Below the pieces are notes generated by a model, which did not search any database, had not been told where the DNA came from, and saw only the letters and a list, made by a program, of their open reading frames with translations. From Gallibacterium faecale (GTDB lineage: Bacteria > Pseudomonadota > Gammaproteobacteria > Enterobacterales > Pasteurellaceae): 64,000 nt of DNA. Positions 41,884 through 50,662 of this stretch are shown here, in pieces (within the stretch, counting starts at the first letter, position 1; every line of letters begins with the position of its first letter). The position numbers and the translations under genes were made by a program. The stretch covers positions 1 through 64,000 of the forward strand of contig NZ_JAQIBB010000057.1 of NCBI RefSeq assembly GCF_027920745.1. The letters are read 5' to 3'.

Positions 41884-42383
41884 AACGCACGCTCCTTGTT
41901 TCGGCGTTGGATTAAGCCGTTTGATTTTTGCCCAGCAATATAGACCCAACGGGCAAACTGATCGCACATTGCTGGCGTGTAGCCTTGGCGAGCCATCTTA
42001 AATAACGTTGAATTTTGTAGTTTTGTGCAGCCAACGTTAAACGTAATAGACGTTAAAGCGTCAAATGCACCTTGCGGCATTGCTTTTCCGTTCGCAAATT
42101 GATTCACACATTGTTCAGCGATTTTTATATCACTGACCCAGCGTTCTGCGATTTCTTGCAAGCTGTATTTACGTTGTTCTATTACTTGTCCGCTTGCTTC
42201 GGTTGAGCCTATGCCGACAGTCAAAACATCATTTGGGCATTGGTAAGGTTGTTGCACACAGCCCTCTGCATTGCCAATTAACTCTAAACCTTTTTGTGAT
42301 GTTTTTATTTCATTAGCAAACTGGCTTAATACAATGGCGATAACTGCTGTTACGCTGCAATATTTAATGACTATCTTCATCAT
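41871..42383 (-). CDS. Endolysin with signal-anchor (GH24 lysozyme)
   Basis: 170 aa. The N-terminal hydrophobic segment (about residues 5-24) is a likely SAR domain. The lysozyme core begins GLELIGNAEGC (E40), with D52 and T61 in the PNDVLTVGIGST region and FNVGCTKLQ and IQRRNKERALC typical of the RrrD/P21 type. It cuts peptidoglycan after release from the membrane. Confidence 0.9.
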   Translation of the reverse strand: MMKIVIKYCSVTAVIAIVLSQFANEIKTSQKGLELIGNAEGCVQQPYQCPNDVLTVGIGSTEASGQVIEQRKYSLQEIAERWVSDIKIAEQCVNQFANGKAMPQGAFDALTSITFNVGCTKLQNSTLFKMARQGYTPAMCDQFARWVYIAGQKSNGLIQRRNKERALCLN

Positions 42384-42549
42384 GATGTTGTTTCTTTAGT
42401 TTTAATTCTTCGCTCTTGAAATACCAGTTAATTAAAAATGTGGCGATACCAAGCCCAATCCCAATGAGCGATGCCCATTCGTTGATAGATAAGCCGCTAA
42501 AAAAAGAGAGGACTGCACCCCAATATGCGTAAGTCGTTGAATCTTTCAT
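42364..42549 (-). CDS. Holin
   Basis: 61 aa from MKDSTTYAYWG (ATG 42549, GGGA upstream; another ATG is at 42561). Two TM helices (YWGAVLSFFSGL and WASLIGIGLGIATFLINWYF) and a charged tail KKQHHDED suit a class II (pinholin-like) holin, which fits the SAR endolysin. It overlaps the endolysin start. Confidence 0.85.
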   Translation of the reverse strand: MKDSTTYAYWGAVLSFFSGLSINEWASLIGIGLGIATFLINWYFKSEELKLKKQHHDEDSH

Positions 42550-42551
42550 AT

Positions 42552-42761
42552 TTAGTCCCATAGATTCACGGATTGAATCGTTTTTCCTTGTTTAATCGTT
42601 TCATAATCTGGCAAATTGACTTCCGTTCCCATTTCAATTATTGCGTTGTCTGTTAGATGTGGATTTAGTGCCAGCGTTGGTTCAAGTAACCCATCAACAC
42701 GCCCAAAGTATCGGTAAATGATGGTATCTAAGTTGTCATTTTGTATTGCAAACACTTTCAT
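42552..42761 (-). CDS. X: Tail protein gpX (LysM-like)
   Basis: 69 aa, P2 gpX family. A LysM-like NDNLDTIIYRYFGRVDG...LTLNPHL-type repeat ends in VNLPDYE. A small tail protein conserved before the lysis genes; it overlaps L by four bases. Confidence 0.9.
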   Translation of the reverse strand: MKVFAIQNDNLDTIIYRYFGRVDGLLEPTLALNPHLTDNAIIEMGTEVNLPDYETIKQGKTIQSVNLWD

Positions 42762-43273
42762 AGTAATGTCGCTGTGATTTTTGGTTTGCCGAGTATTGCA
42801 CGAATTGCAAAGCGCGCATCTCGCCGTAAATCGCCGATACTTTCTTCTAACATCATCATGCGTTTTTCGCCGTCGTTAGTGAGATCGTAACTTGCATAAC
42901 GTTCATACAGTGTTGCTACCGCTAAGCAATAAACGGCACGTAAGTAGTAATAGGTTTGTTGATTTTGGTTATCAATCATTACGCCTTTAATGTTTGCAAG
43001 TGTAGTAACGTTAGCTTCGAGTTGTTTAGCTTTAAATGCTTCTAGCTCCGTATTCACGTCTAGCACGGCGTGCAATGCTGCTTCTTTTAGACGTTCGTTT
43101 GGCACATTGCTATCAATTCGCATTGCGTTGCGTAATAGTGTTAGTTCAATGTTTGGATAAAATGGATCGTTATTGATGATGTCGTTTGAGGGTTGCGATT
43201 GCTCCACGTTTTTTTGTACTGCTGGCATAGCAAGATCATCATCTTGGTACATAGTAATCGTAAGATCTGCCAT
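42758..43273 (-). CDS. L: Head completion protein gpL
   Basis: 171 aa, P2 gpL family (FYPNIELTLLRNAMRID; RLKEAALHAVLDVNTEL; MMLEESIGDLRRDARFAIRAI). It stabilises filled heads for tail joining. A 92-bp gap with a GC-rich hairpin (about 43292-43343) separates it from M. Confidence 0.9.
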   Translation of the reverse strand: MADLTITMYQDDDLAMPAVQKNVEQSQPSNDIINNDPFYPNIELTLLRNAMRIDSNVPNERLKEAALHAVLDVNTELEAFKAKQLEANVTTLANIKGVMIDNQNQQTYYYLRAVYCLAVATLYERYASYDLTNDGEKRMMMLEESIGDLRRDARFAIRAILGKPKITATLL

Positions 43274-43365
43274 TTTGTTACTCCTTAAAAAACGGGGTGA
43301 GGATTACTTAATCACCTCGAAGAGGCTTTTTCATCCGCCCCGTGCGTTGCGTGGTCGCATTCTTG

Positions 43366-44025
43366 CTATTCGGTTTCTTCGGTTAAATTTAATTTTTTGC
43401 GTAAGGCTTTAATTTCGCCTTTAACTCCGACATTTTGATTAAGTGATAAAGCACGAGTTAAATTGATTAATGCCTGTTCTGGGTTACTTTCTTTTTGTTG
43501 CAATCCCAATTCTTTCAGCAATCGCGCACGGCTTTCATCTGGCATATCGCTATTTTGAGTGATGTCATTAGCTTTTTGTAACAACCCCAGATCAAACGCT
43601 TTGTTTAAGGTCATTGCTTTATTGGCAGCGTCGGCAAATTCTTCTGCGATTGCGGTCGCTGTGGTGCGGTTAAATCCCTCTGGCAATGTGAGGTCGTGGA
43701 AGAGCGCATATTCACCGATTTTTAACGCTAATTCATATTCGCCACAATCCGTTGCCCAAATAAGCCACATCATTAACACATCATCTTGGCGACCAGTGCC
43801 AGCTTGCATGACGCCGTTAATCCAATCGAGATAGTCGGGCAAGATTTTGCGTTTGTATTCCGCCTTGGCTTCTTTTGATTGGATATTGCTTAAATCTTTT
43901 TTATGACGTGCGAGCAAGTACAACATCTTGTCGTACTCGCTAAGGTGTGCCAGATCTTGTTGTTCGCCCTGCAATTGTGCAGCAATATGCTGCACATGGC
44001 GTTGAGCGGGTGATAATCTTTTCAT
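43366..44025 (-). CDS. M: Terminase small subunit gpM (endonuclease)
   Basis: 219 aa, P2 gpM family (LSPAQRHVQHIAAQLQ; YLDWINGVMQAGTGRQDDVLMMWLIWATDCG). It recognises and cuts cos with gpP. It shares a base with N. Confidence 0.9.
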   Translation of the reverse strand: MKRLSPAQRHVQHIAAQLQGEQQDLAHLSEYDKMLYLLARHKKDLSNIQSKEAKAEYKRKILPDYLDWINGVMQAGTGRQDDVLMMWLIWATDCGEYELALKIGEYALFHDLTLPEGFNRTTATAIAEEFADAANKAMTLNKAFDLGLLQKANDITQNSDMPDESRARLLKELGLQQKESNPEQALINLTRALSLNQNVGVKGEIKALRKKLNLTEETE

Positions 44026-45068
44026 TATGCTGCGTCCTCAAAAGTAATATTTTCGATCAATGCGGCACAATCGTAGTCTTCAATCTTGAAATCAATGTTT
44101 TTCGAGATGTAATCTTCAATGCGATTACGCTTCGGATTGTTGATAATCGCACGGCGGAGCGATTGAGTTTGATAATAAACAGATAGATTATCTAAGCGAG
44201 TAATCAAAATCGCATTAGCGGGGAAGTATGGAACTCGAATTGCTTTCAAGCCGCCGATTTGTTTTTGTGACATAATGATTTGTCCCGCTAATTCCTCGGT
44301 CGGCTCAGTAGTTTTGTTGACCATTTGGAAATATTTATCATTCAGGATTTCTCGGCCACAAATTGCAACTAATTCGGTATCATCGGCATACACTTCACTA
44401 ATTAAATTGTTCGTTGCGTCTAATACAAGTGCATCAAGATTTTCATAACCTTTACCTGCGTTTGCCCCTGTTCCTTGTCCTTTACCGACTTTGATTTTAT
44501 TTTCAGTGGTTGATCCGTTCATCACGTGCGTTGGCATATCTTCACGGAGTTGTTGCAACCAACCTTTTTTAACATCTTGTAGCAGAGTATTGCTGTTCGG
44601 GTTTGATGTTGCCGAACGGCTCGTGCCGTTTAATGCCATCATAATGATATTAAGTGCAATGGTGCGTTGGGTCTGATTGGCTAATTTTTGTTGGAAATCA
44701 GGGAATTTAGCCCATTGATCTAAGCGTTGGTAAGTGATGTGAGTGTCAAAATTGACTTGTTCGCAGAAATATTTGCGAGAGTCTAATTTTGCAATATCTT
44801 TTGTTTCACGATCTTTAGCATTGGTGTCGGTAGTGCTAGCGATAATATTCGCAACTGACAAGCCGATTAATTCTCCGGTCATTTCATCAACATTGACGGA
44901 ATTGACTTTTTGCAAAAATTCGGAACTTAACAGCACTTTTTCAAACAATTTTTGCTCTGGTGTTGGCTCAACAGAAAATCCCTCTGCGACATCTTTTTCA
45001 GTAATTCCATTAAGTTGAGCAATACGAGCAACGTAAGCATTATATTGTTGTTTTGTAGTATTTTTCAT
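44025..45068 (-). CDS. N: Major capsid protein gpN
   Basis: 347 aa, P2 gpN (HK97-fold) family, starting KNTTKQQYNAYVARIAQLNG, with KYFCEQVNFDTHITYQRLDQWAKF and an N-terminal segment that may be trimmed by gpO. It forms the T=7 shell. Confidence 0.94.
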   Translation of the reverse strand: MKNTTKQQYNAYVARIAQLNGITEKDVAEGFSVEPTPEQKLFEKVLLSSEFLQKVNSVNVDEMTGELIGLSVANIIASTTDTNAKDRETKDIAKLDSRKYFCEQVNFDTHITYQRLDQWAKFPDFQQKLANQTQRTIALNIIMMALNGTSRSATSNPNSNTLLQDVKKGWLQQLREDMPTHVMNGSTTENKIKVGKGQGTGANAGKGYENLDALVLDATNNLISEVYADDTELVAICGREILNDKYFQMVNKTTEPTEELAGQIIMSQKQIGGLKAIRVPYFPANAILITRLDNLSVYYQTQSLRRAIINNPKRNRIEDYISKNIDFKIEDYDCAALIENITFEDAA

Positions 45069-45083
45069 TGTGCGTTCCTTAAA

Positions 45084-45896
45084 TTAGCAATCTGTTTCAA
45101 TCATTGATTTTTCTGCACCCGTAATTACTGGGCGATTAAATTCAACGGGTTCTTTTTCTAGAGTAGTGATTTTTTGTTCTAACGCTTGTAATTGTTGCGT
45201 TAACTCGATGTTCGCAGTGCTTAATTCGTTGAGTTGTTGTGTAAGATTTTCGTTTTCTTCTTGAACTTGCTTAATTTGTTCAGTTAATAACGTGCCAACA
45301 TCTTCTAGCATTTTGTAGAGTTGTTGTTCTGTTTGCTGTGAGTTTGTTTTTGTTATAAACATTGCTTTGAGTTTATCTAACAAACTTTCTTTTTCTTGCT
45401 CTTCAAGTTCTAGCGTAAATTCTATCGCTTCACTAAAGAGGTTATCTTTATCTTGTTTGCGGTGGGCTAATGGATTTTGTTTCGCTTGTGCGGAAAATGT
45501 GAGCATTTCTGTGCCTAAGCTTGCTGGGTCATCAGTAACAGCAAGCCCAACAAGATAAGCACTGTTTAAATCAGCAAAATTTGGGTTGACTTCAATCGAG
45601 GTATAAACTTTTTGTTTATTTTTTACCATTTCGATTAAGTCTTTTGTCGGTTCAATTTGTGCTAATAAACGGAGCTTTCCGTCACGCTCTTCAGTTTTTA
45701 ACGCTAACACATCGCCAAGGCGTTTAAAGTCGCCGTCAGGAAAAATTCCCTTGAAATGCTCAAGGTTTACTCTTGCTCCGTAAAGCTTTGGATCATAGTT
45801 AGACGCCATTTCTTCCAACCATTGGCGTTCGATATTACGCCCGTCTGCGGTTGCACCCTCAGTCGCAACGACAAACCACTTAGATTTTGTTGACAT
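45084..45896 (-). CDS. O: Capsid scaffold/protease gpO
   Basis: 270 aa. The N-terminal protease domain (about residues 1-140, KWFVVATEGATADGRNIERQWLEEMA; ARVNLEHFKG with a catalytic His) is followed by a coiled-coil scaffold (QEENENLTQQLNELS). It directs capsid size and cleaves N, L and itself. It is divergent from P across a late-type dyad. Confidence 0.93.
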   Translation of the reverse strand: MSTKSKWFVVATEGATADGRNIERQWLEEMASNYDPKLYGARVNLEHFKGIFPDGDFKRLGDVLALKTEERDGKLRLLAQIEPTKDLIEMVKNKQKVYTSIEVNPNFADLNSAYLVGLAVTDDPASLGTEMLTFSAQAKQNPLAHRKQDKDNLFSEAIEFTLELEEQEKESLLDKLKAMFITKTNSQQTEQQLYKMLEDVGTLLTEQIKQVQEENENLTQQLNELSTANIELTQQLQALEQKITTLEKEPVEFNRPVITGAEKSMIETDC

Positions 45897-45967
45897 AGTT
45901 TTTTTGCTCCGTATTTAACATTGCCAACAATATTGAACGCTTAAAAATATTTTTCTATTTTTGTTAT

Positions 45968-45988
45968 TTGTGAATCTCGTTATCACAA
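45968..45988. promoter_or_regulatory. Late-promoter dyad shared by O (minus) and P (plus)
   Basis: TTGTGA-N9-TCACAA between the divergent capsid operons. -10-like hexamers lie about 45 nt away on each side: CAATAT (minus strand, 45936-45931) and TATGAT (plus, 46021-46026). Symmetry allows one bound activator region to serve both directions. Confidence 0.65.
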
Positions 45989-46032
45989 ATAACAAAACAA
46001 GCCAATTTCTATGCGCTATCTATGATTAACGC

Positions 46033-47802
46033 ATGGAAAAAGAAAACATTAAAACAACACTATCTGCAGAACAAAAAAGGCAAGCTCAAATCATGTATTG
46101 GGCTGGCTATCGTATTGCTGAAATTGCAAAAACCTTAAATATTCCTGCATCAACTATTTCGAGTTGGAAAGATCGCGAAAAATGGGAAGATACCGCACCA
46201 GTTGGGCGAGTAGAGGTATCTTTAGAAGCTAGACTTTGTTTATTGATTAACAAAGACGACAAAACAGGTCATGACTTCAAGGAAATAGATTTACTAAGTC
46301 GGCAAATGGAGCGGATCGCTCGAATCAAGAAATATAGTAACGGTGGGGGTAATGAAACGGATCTTAATCCTAAAATTAAAAGTCGTTATAAATCGGAGCG
46401 GAAACAAGCTGAAAAGAATGCGATTAATGAGGAACAGGAAGAAGCATTAATTAATAGCTTTTTGTCTGAAATGTTTGCGTATCAGCGCAGATGGTACGAC
46501 GCTGGGCTGCAATATCGGATTCGCAATATTTTAAAAAGTCGTCAAATCGGTGCAACTTATTATTTTGCACACGAAGCTTTTATTGATTCGCTAAAAACAG
46601 GGCGGAATCAGATCTTTTTATCAGCCAGTAAAAAACAAGCTTTACAATTTCGTAGTTACATTTGTGATTATGCCAAAAAAACAGCAGATGTGGATTTAAA
46701 AGGTGAAACAATCAAATTACCTAATCAAGCCGAATTGATTTTTTTAGGAACAAATTCAAACACCGCACAATCCTATCACGGCAATTTGTATTTTGACGAA
46801 ATCTTCTGGGTGCCACGTTTTGAAGAAATCCGCAAAGTGGCATCTGGCATGGCATCACAAAAGCAATTTAGACAAACCTATTTTTCTACCCCATCTGCTA
46901 TATCTCATTCTGCTTATCCTTTTTGGTCTGGACAACGCTTTAATAAAGGGCGACCAGCGGATCAGCGACAAGAATTTAATTTATCGCACGATTATTTAAA
47001 AGCAGGGCGATTGATGCCTGATGGTCAGTGGCGTCAGATTGTGACGATTTATGATGCCGAAGAGGGTGGTTGTAATCTGTTTGATATTGAAGCCTTGAAG
47101 CTAGAATATTCCGTTGAAGAATTTGAGCAGCTTTTTTTATGTCAATTCATCGATGATGACAGCAGTGTATTTAAGTTTATTGATTTGCAAAAATGTGGCA
47201 TTGATTCGCTCGAAGTTTGGCGCGATTTTAATCCATTTTATCAACGGCCGTTTGGTAATCGTCCTGTATGGATTGGCTATGATCCCGCTTATACAGGAGA
47301 TAGGGCTGCGTTGGTAATTGTTGCTCCGCCTGCGGTTGAGGGCGGTAAGTTTAGATTGCTGCATTATCAAACTTTTCACGGCATGGATTTTGAGCAGCAA
47401 GCCGCACGGATTAAGCATTATTGTGATTGCTATAATGTGGCACGTATCACGATTGATAAGACGGGTATGGGGGAGGGCGTTTTTCAGTTGGTTAGTAAGT
47501 TTTTTCCAACTGCTCAAGGTCTATCTTATAACTTAGATGTAAAAAATGAGATGGTCTTAAAAACGTTGAATATTATTCAAAAACGCCGCTTTGAGTTTGA
47601 CCAGGGAGATAAAGATATTATTACTAGCTTTATGACCATCAAAAAGCAAGTAACTAAATCTGGGCGTCAGATTACTTATATATCGGATCGCTCCGAAGAA
47701 GCAAGTCATGGCGACATTGCGTGGGCAATTATGAGTTGTTTTATTAACGAGCCTTACGATGCTAAAACCAACACATCAGCCAGAATTATTGAATTTCACT
47801 AA
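46033..47802 (+). CDS. P: Terminase large subunit gpP (ATPase)
   Basis: 589 aa. An N-terminal HTH (EIAKTLNIPASTISSWKDRE) is followed by the ATPase domain (about residues 150-320, with LKSRQIGATYYFA as Walker A-like and NLYFDEIFWVP as Walker B). The C-terminal nuclease-like part has WIGYDPAYTGD. It packages DNA with gpM. No Shine-Dalgarno is visible, and the start codon is about 55 nt from the dyad centre. Confidence 0.95.
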   Translation: MEKENIKTTLSAEQKRQAQIMYWAGYRIAEIAKTLNIPASTISSWKDREKWEDTAPVGRVEVSLEARLCLLINKDDKTGHDFKEIDLLSRQMERIARIKKYSNGGGNETDLNPKIKSRYKSERKQAEKNAINEEQEEALINSFLSEMFAYQRRWYDAGLQYRIRNILKSRQIGATYYFAHEAFIDSLKTGRNQIFLSASKKQALQFRSYICDYAKKTADVDLKGETIKLPNQAELIFLGTNSNTAQSYHGNLYFDEIFWVPRFEEIRKVASGMASQKQFRQTYFSTPSAISHSAYPFWSGQRFNKGRPADQRQEFNLSHDYLKAGRLMPDGQWRQIVTIYDAEEGGCNLFDIEALKLEYSVEEFEQLFLCQFIDDDSSVFKFIDLQKCGIDSLEVWRDFNPFYQRPFGNRPVWIGYDPAYTGDRAALVIVAPPAVEGGKFRLLHYQTFHGMDFEQQAARIKHYCDCYNVARITIDKTGMGEGVFQLVSKFFPTAQGLSYNLDVKNEMVLKTLNIIQKRRFEFDQGDKDIITSFMTIKKQVTKSGRQITYISDRSEEASHGDIAWAIMSCFINEPYDAKTNTSARIIEFH

Positions 47803-47813
47803 AGGAACTAACA

Positions 47814-48812
47814 ATGACTATACAATCTAAACTATTTGCTTTTGATGATCCAATCCCTGTTATTGATAAAGCGGAGATTTTATCTTACTTTGAAAGTGCG
47901 ATTTATCTTAATAAGTATTATACAACGCCAGTTAACTTTACTGGTTTAGCCAAAGCATTTCACTCAACTTCATATCATTCAACTGCACTTACAGTAAAGA
48001 AAAATATTTTATTAAGTACATTGCAAACATCTTATTTAATCTCACGTTTGGACTTAGAACGATTTGTCTTAGATTATTTGATCTTTGGCAATGCTTACTT
48101 TTTGATTCATAAAAATAAATTAGGTAAACCCGTTAGACTGCAGGCGATGTTAGCAAAGTATGTCAGAAAAGGTGTTAAAGATGGAATTTATTATCAAGTC
48201 ACTAATTTTGTAGAGGACTTTGAATTTCCTAAAGATAGTGTTTATCACTTTATCCAACCCGATTTTAACCAAGAGATTTACGGTTTACCCGAATATTTGT
48301 CTGCATTACAGTCTTCATTCTTAAATGAAGCGGCCACTTTATTTCGCCGCAAATATTATATTAATGGCGCTCATGCAGGAAGTATTATCTATTTGACTGA
48401 TCCGCTACAATCGGAAGCGAGTATTGATAACTTGGAACAGCAGATCAAATCGGCAAAAGGAAAAGGCAATTTTAAAAACCTTTTTATCTATTCGCCAAAC
48501 GGCAAAGAGAAAGGTTTACAAGTGATACCGCTTTCCGACATTACCGCAAAAGATGAATTCTTAAACATCAAGAACACTAGTCGTGATGACATCTTAGCCG
48601 CGCACCGAGTGCCTCCTCAATTACTCGGCATTATTCCGAATAATACTGGTGGTTTCGGTGATGTGGAAAAAGCAGGCAAAGTCTTTTTCATCAATGAAAT
48701 CGAACCGTTGCAACGAAAGCTCAATGAAATCAATGTTTGGTTTAGAGATAATTATAATATTCAGCAAGATTTGATTAAGTTTAGTAATTACAGACTACTA
48801 GATACAAATTAA
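47814..48812 (+). CDS. Q: Portal protein gpQ
   Basis: 332 aa, P2 gpQ / PBSX-type portal family (FTGLAKAFHSTSYHSTALTVK; YGLPEYLSALQSSFLNEAATLF; VPPQLLGIIPNNTGGFGD). It forms the head vertex through which DNA enters. It follows P by 11 bp and ends at a strong terminator. Confidence 0.94.
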   Translation: MTIQSKLFAFDDPIPVIDKAEILSYFESAIYLNKYYTTPVNFTGLAKAFHSTSYHSTALTVKKNILLSTLQTSYLISRLDLERFVLDYLIFGNAYFLIHKNKLGKPVRLQAMLAKYVRKGVKDGIYYQVTNFVEDFEFPKDSVYHFIQPDFNQEIYGLPEYLSALQSSFLNEAATLFRRKYYINGAHAGSIIYLTDPLQSEASIDNLEQQIKSAKGKGNFKNLFIYSPNGKEKGLQVIPLSDITAKDEFLNIKNTSRDDILAAHRVPPQLLGIIPNNTGGFGDVEKAGKVFFINEIEPLQRKLNEINVWFRDNYNIQQDLIKFSNYRLLDTN

Positions 48813-48840
48813 TTTATATTTTTATAATTAGATAAAGATA

Positions 48841-48873
48841 AAAAGCTATTGAGTATTTTCTCAATAGCTTTTT
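48841..48873 (+). terminator. Terminator after Q
   Basis: AAAAGCTATTGAG / CTCAATAGCTTTT, a 13-bp stem with a 6-nt loop followed by T-rich sequence. Confidence 0.9.
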
Positions 48874-48912
48874 CTTTTTTTGATGTTCGTTACCAAAAAA
48901 TCGCGATGCGTA

Positions 48913-49087
48913 CCTCGCCACGCCCGCACAATAAAAGTGTGGAAAATTACGCAAAAACGCAATCAACCCGAGTCCTTATCCAGGACAAAAGATCTAAGAT
49001 CTTTTAACAGATCTTTTTTAACGCATTTTTACGCAAAACAATGCAATTTTTATGATCTAAATAGATCCGTTTTATTTGATTTAGATC
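48913..49087. other. Candidate cos region with GATC cluster
   Basis: This lies within the 368-bp gene-free stretch between Q and attR. A GC-rich island CCTCGCCACGCCCGCAC (48913-48929) resembles the P2-type cos sequence in complement (P2 has CCCCGCCTCGCC). It is followed by six GATC sites at 48991, 48998, 49010, 49054, 49064 and 49084, the first two inside a 19-bp palindrome (48987-49005). Confidence 0.35.
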
Positions 49088-49131
49088 ACAAATATATAAT
49101 ATTTTTAATCTTAATATCAGATTGCTCAATA

Positions 49132-49138
49132 TTGCACC
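49132..49138 (+). repeat. Right-end TTGCACC arm-type site
   Basis: The same heptamer and orientation as the triplet before int, 43 bp inside the attR core. Confidence 0.5.
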
Positions 49139-49180
49139 CAACATATATTTTATTATTGATTTATAAGATTATTTTGTACA

Positions 49181-49194
49181 GACCCTAGGCACCA
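49181..49194 (+). repeat. attR core
   Basis: GACCCTAGGCACCA, identical to the tRNA-Leu 3' end at 13231-13244 and followed by an imperfect copy of the tRNA terminator. Confidence 0.85.
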
Positions 49195-49216
49195 TTAAAA
49201 TGATTTCAAAAAAAAG

Positions 49217-49240
49217 ACCGCCGATAAAAAGGCGGTTTTT
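49217..49240 (+). terminator. tRNA-Leu terminator copy at attR
   Basis: ACCGCC / GGCGGT stem (49217-49222, 49231-49236) plus T-run, the host or phage copy separated from its tRNA by the integration. Confidence 0.75.
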
Positions 49241-49272
49241 GCTTTTTAAATTTCATAATAGATACCCAAACA

Positions 49273-49310
49273 AAATTCCCCATCAGTTGATAACCCCTGA
49301 TGGGGAATTT
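49273..49310. terminator. Terminator downstream of mrp
   Basis: AAATTCCCCATCAG / CTGATGGGGAATTT, a perfect 14-bp stem with a 10-nt loop. T-tracts lie on both sides, so it can act in either direction. Confidence 0.85.
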
Positions 49311-49347
49311 GTTTTTATAGTGTAGTAATAAGCGGGTTTATGCCAGC

Positions 49348-50466
49348 TTATTTAACCTCACGGATCATAATTTCTGCTGGGATGGTTTCGCCTTGCCAAT
49401 AAAGTTCAGCTGCAACAGTTTGTGCAAGATTGAGGAATGCTTGAGTGATTTCGTGATCTGGTGCAGCCACAACAGTTGGTTTACCTTGATCTAAATCTTC
49501 ACGTAAGCGGATATGTAATGGTAATTGACCAAGAAGTTTAATTTGATATTTCTCGGCAACTTTTTCAGCACCACCCGTACCAAAAATCGCTTCGTGGTGT
49601 CCACAGTTGGCACAAATGTGAACGCTCATATTTTCAATAATGCCTAATACAGGTACAGATACGCGCTTAAACATCGAGATACCTTTAATTGCATCTAGTA
49701 ATGCAATATCTTGTGGGGTTGTTACCACTAAAGCACCTGTAACAGGAATTTGTTGTGACAACGTGAGCTGAATATCACCTGTACCTGGAGGCATATCAAT
49801 AACAAGATAATCTAAATCAGTCCACCAAGTTTCGTTTAATAATTGACCTAATGCACTGCTTGCCATTGGACCACGCCAAATGGTGGCACTATCGGCATCC
49901 ATCAAATAACCAATAGAATTAGATTGTAATCCGTGAGCAACAATTGGCACCATATGTTGGTTATCAGGTGAGGTTGGACGTTGCCCCTCAGCACCCAACA
50001 TATAAGGGATAGATGGACCATAAATATCAGCATCTAAGATCCCAACTTTTGCACCTTGTGCTTGCAGCGCTAATGCGAGATTAACGGCGGTAGTAGATTT
50101 ACCCACGCCTCCTTTACCTGAAGTCACCGCAATAATGTTTTTTACACCATTCACTGCTGGTTGATTATTAGCGCGTTTTAAGGTAGCGATTTGATATTGG
50201 AGAGTCCATTCTACATCGCTTACATTAGCGAGTTGTGCAAGTGGCGCAGTGAGTGCATTTTTTAAATCAGTAAAGCCACCATTCCAAGCAAATGGCATTG
50301 TTAAGGCAATTTGCAATTTGTTATCTGCTAAAGAAAGTTTTTTTAGTGCTTTTAAACTTAATAAGTCTTTTTGTAGAGTAGGGTGCTGGAATTGTTGGAT
50401 TTTTTCAGCAATTTGCTGTGCAAGTGTTTCATCCATATTGGAAAAAGTAAAAGTTAACTTACTCAT
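49348..50466 (-). CDS. mrp: Mrp/ApbC iron-sulfur carrier P-loop ATPase
   Basis: 372 aa. An N-terminal MIP18/DUF59-like domain (about residues 1-90) is followed by a deviant Walker A ATPase (NIIAVTSGKGGVGKSTTAVN, about residue 110). The C-x2-C metal pair is in HICANCGHH. It delivers Fe-S clusters to apo-proteins. It is divergent from metG, an arrangement also found in E. coli. Confidence 0.96.
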   Translation of the reverse strand: MSKLTFTFSNMDETLAQQIAEKIQQFQHPTLQKDLLSLKALKKLSLADNKLQIALTMPFAWNGGFTDLKNALTAPLAQLANVSDVEWTLQYQIATLKRANNQPAVNGVKNIIAVTSGKGGVGKSTTAVNLALALQAQGAKVGILDADIYGPSIPYMLGAEGQRPTSPDNQHMVPIVAHGLQSNSIGYLMDADSATIWRGPMASSALGQLLNETWWTDLDYLVIDMPPGTGDIQLTLSQQIPVTGALVVTTPQDIALLDAIKGISMFKRVSVPVLGIIENMSVHICANCGHHEAIFGTGGAEKVAEKYQIKLLGQLPLHIRLREDLDQGKPTVVAAPDHEITQAFLNLAQTVAAELYWQGETIPAEIMIREVK

Positions 50467-50662
50467 TGATCCATCCTTTTTAATTTGTAGCGATTAAATT
50501 TGCCCGCTTATTTAACCACGCAAGCAAGCAACTGTTAAGCGAAAAGTCACTTAAAGTTTGAAAGTTACTCGATGGAGTTACTGAACTGGAAAAATAAAGG
50601 GTAATGGAGTAACATTAGCCGTTATTTTTAAAAATAGAAAAATGGTTTAAGAAGGAAAATTT

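Larger units (their letters stand above)
13231..49240. mobile_element. P2-like prophage (about 36 kb) in tRNA-Leu(CAA)
   Basis: The element is bounded by a duplicated 14-bp tRNA 3' end (13231-13244 and 49181-49194), each followed by a copy of the same terminator. int lies immediately inside the left end. Recognisable P2-type proteins cover replication (A), capsid (Q,P,O,N,M,L), tail (X,R,S,T,V,W,J,I,H,FI,FII,E/E',U,D), lysis and the CI/Cro switch. Apart from the fibre end and the ssb fragment, structural genes look intact, so it may be inducible. The tape measure lies ahead of V, unlike P2. Confidence 0.95.

Noticed and set aside
43292..43343. Terminator between L and M
   Set aside because: ACGGGG/CCCCGT arms are about 40 nt apart and would cut a structural operon in two; kept only as a possible structure.
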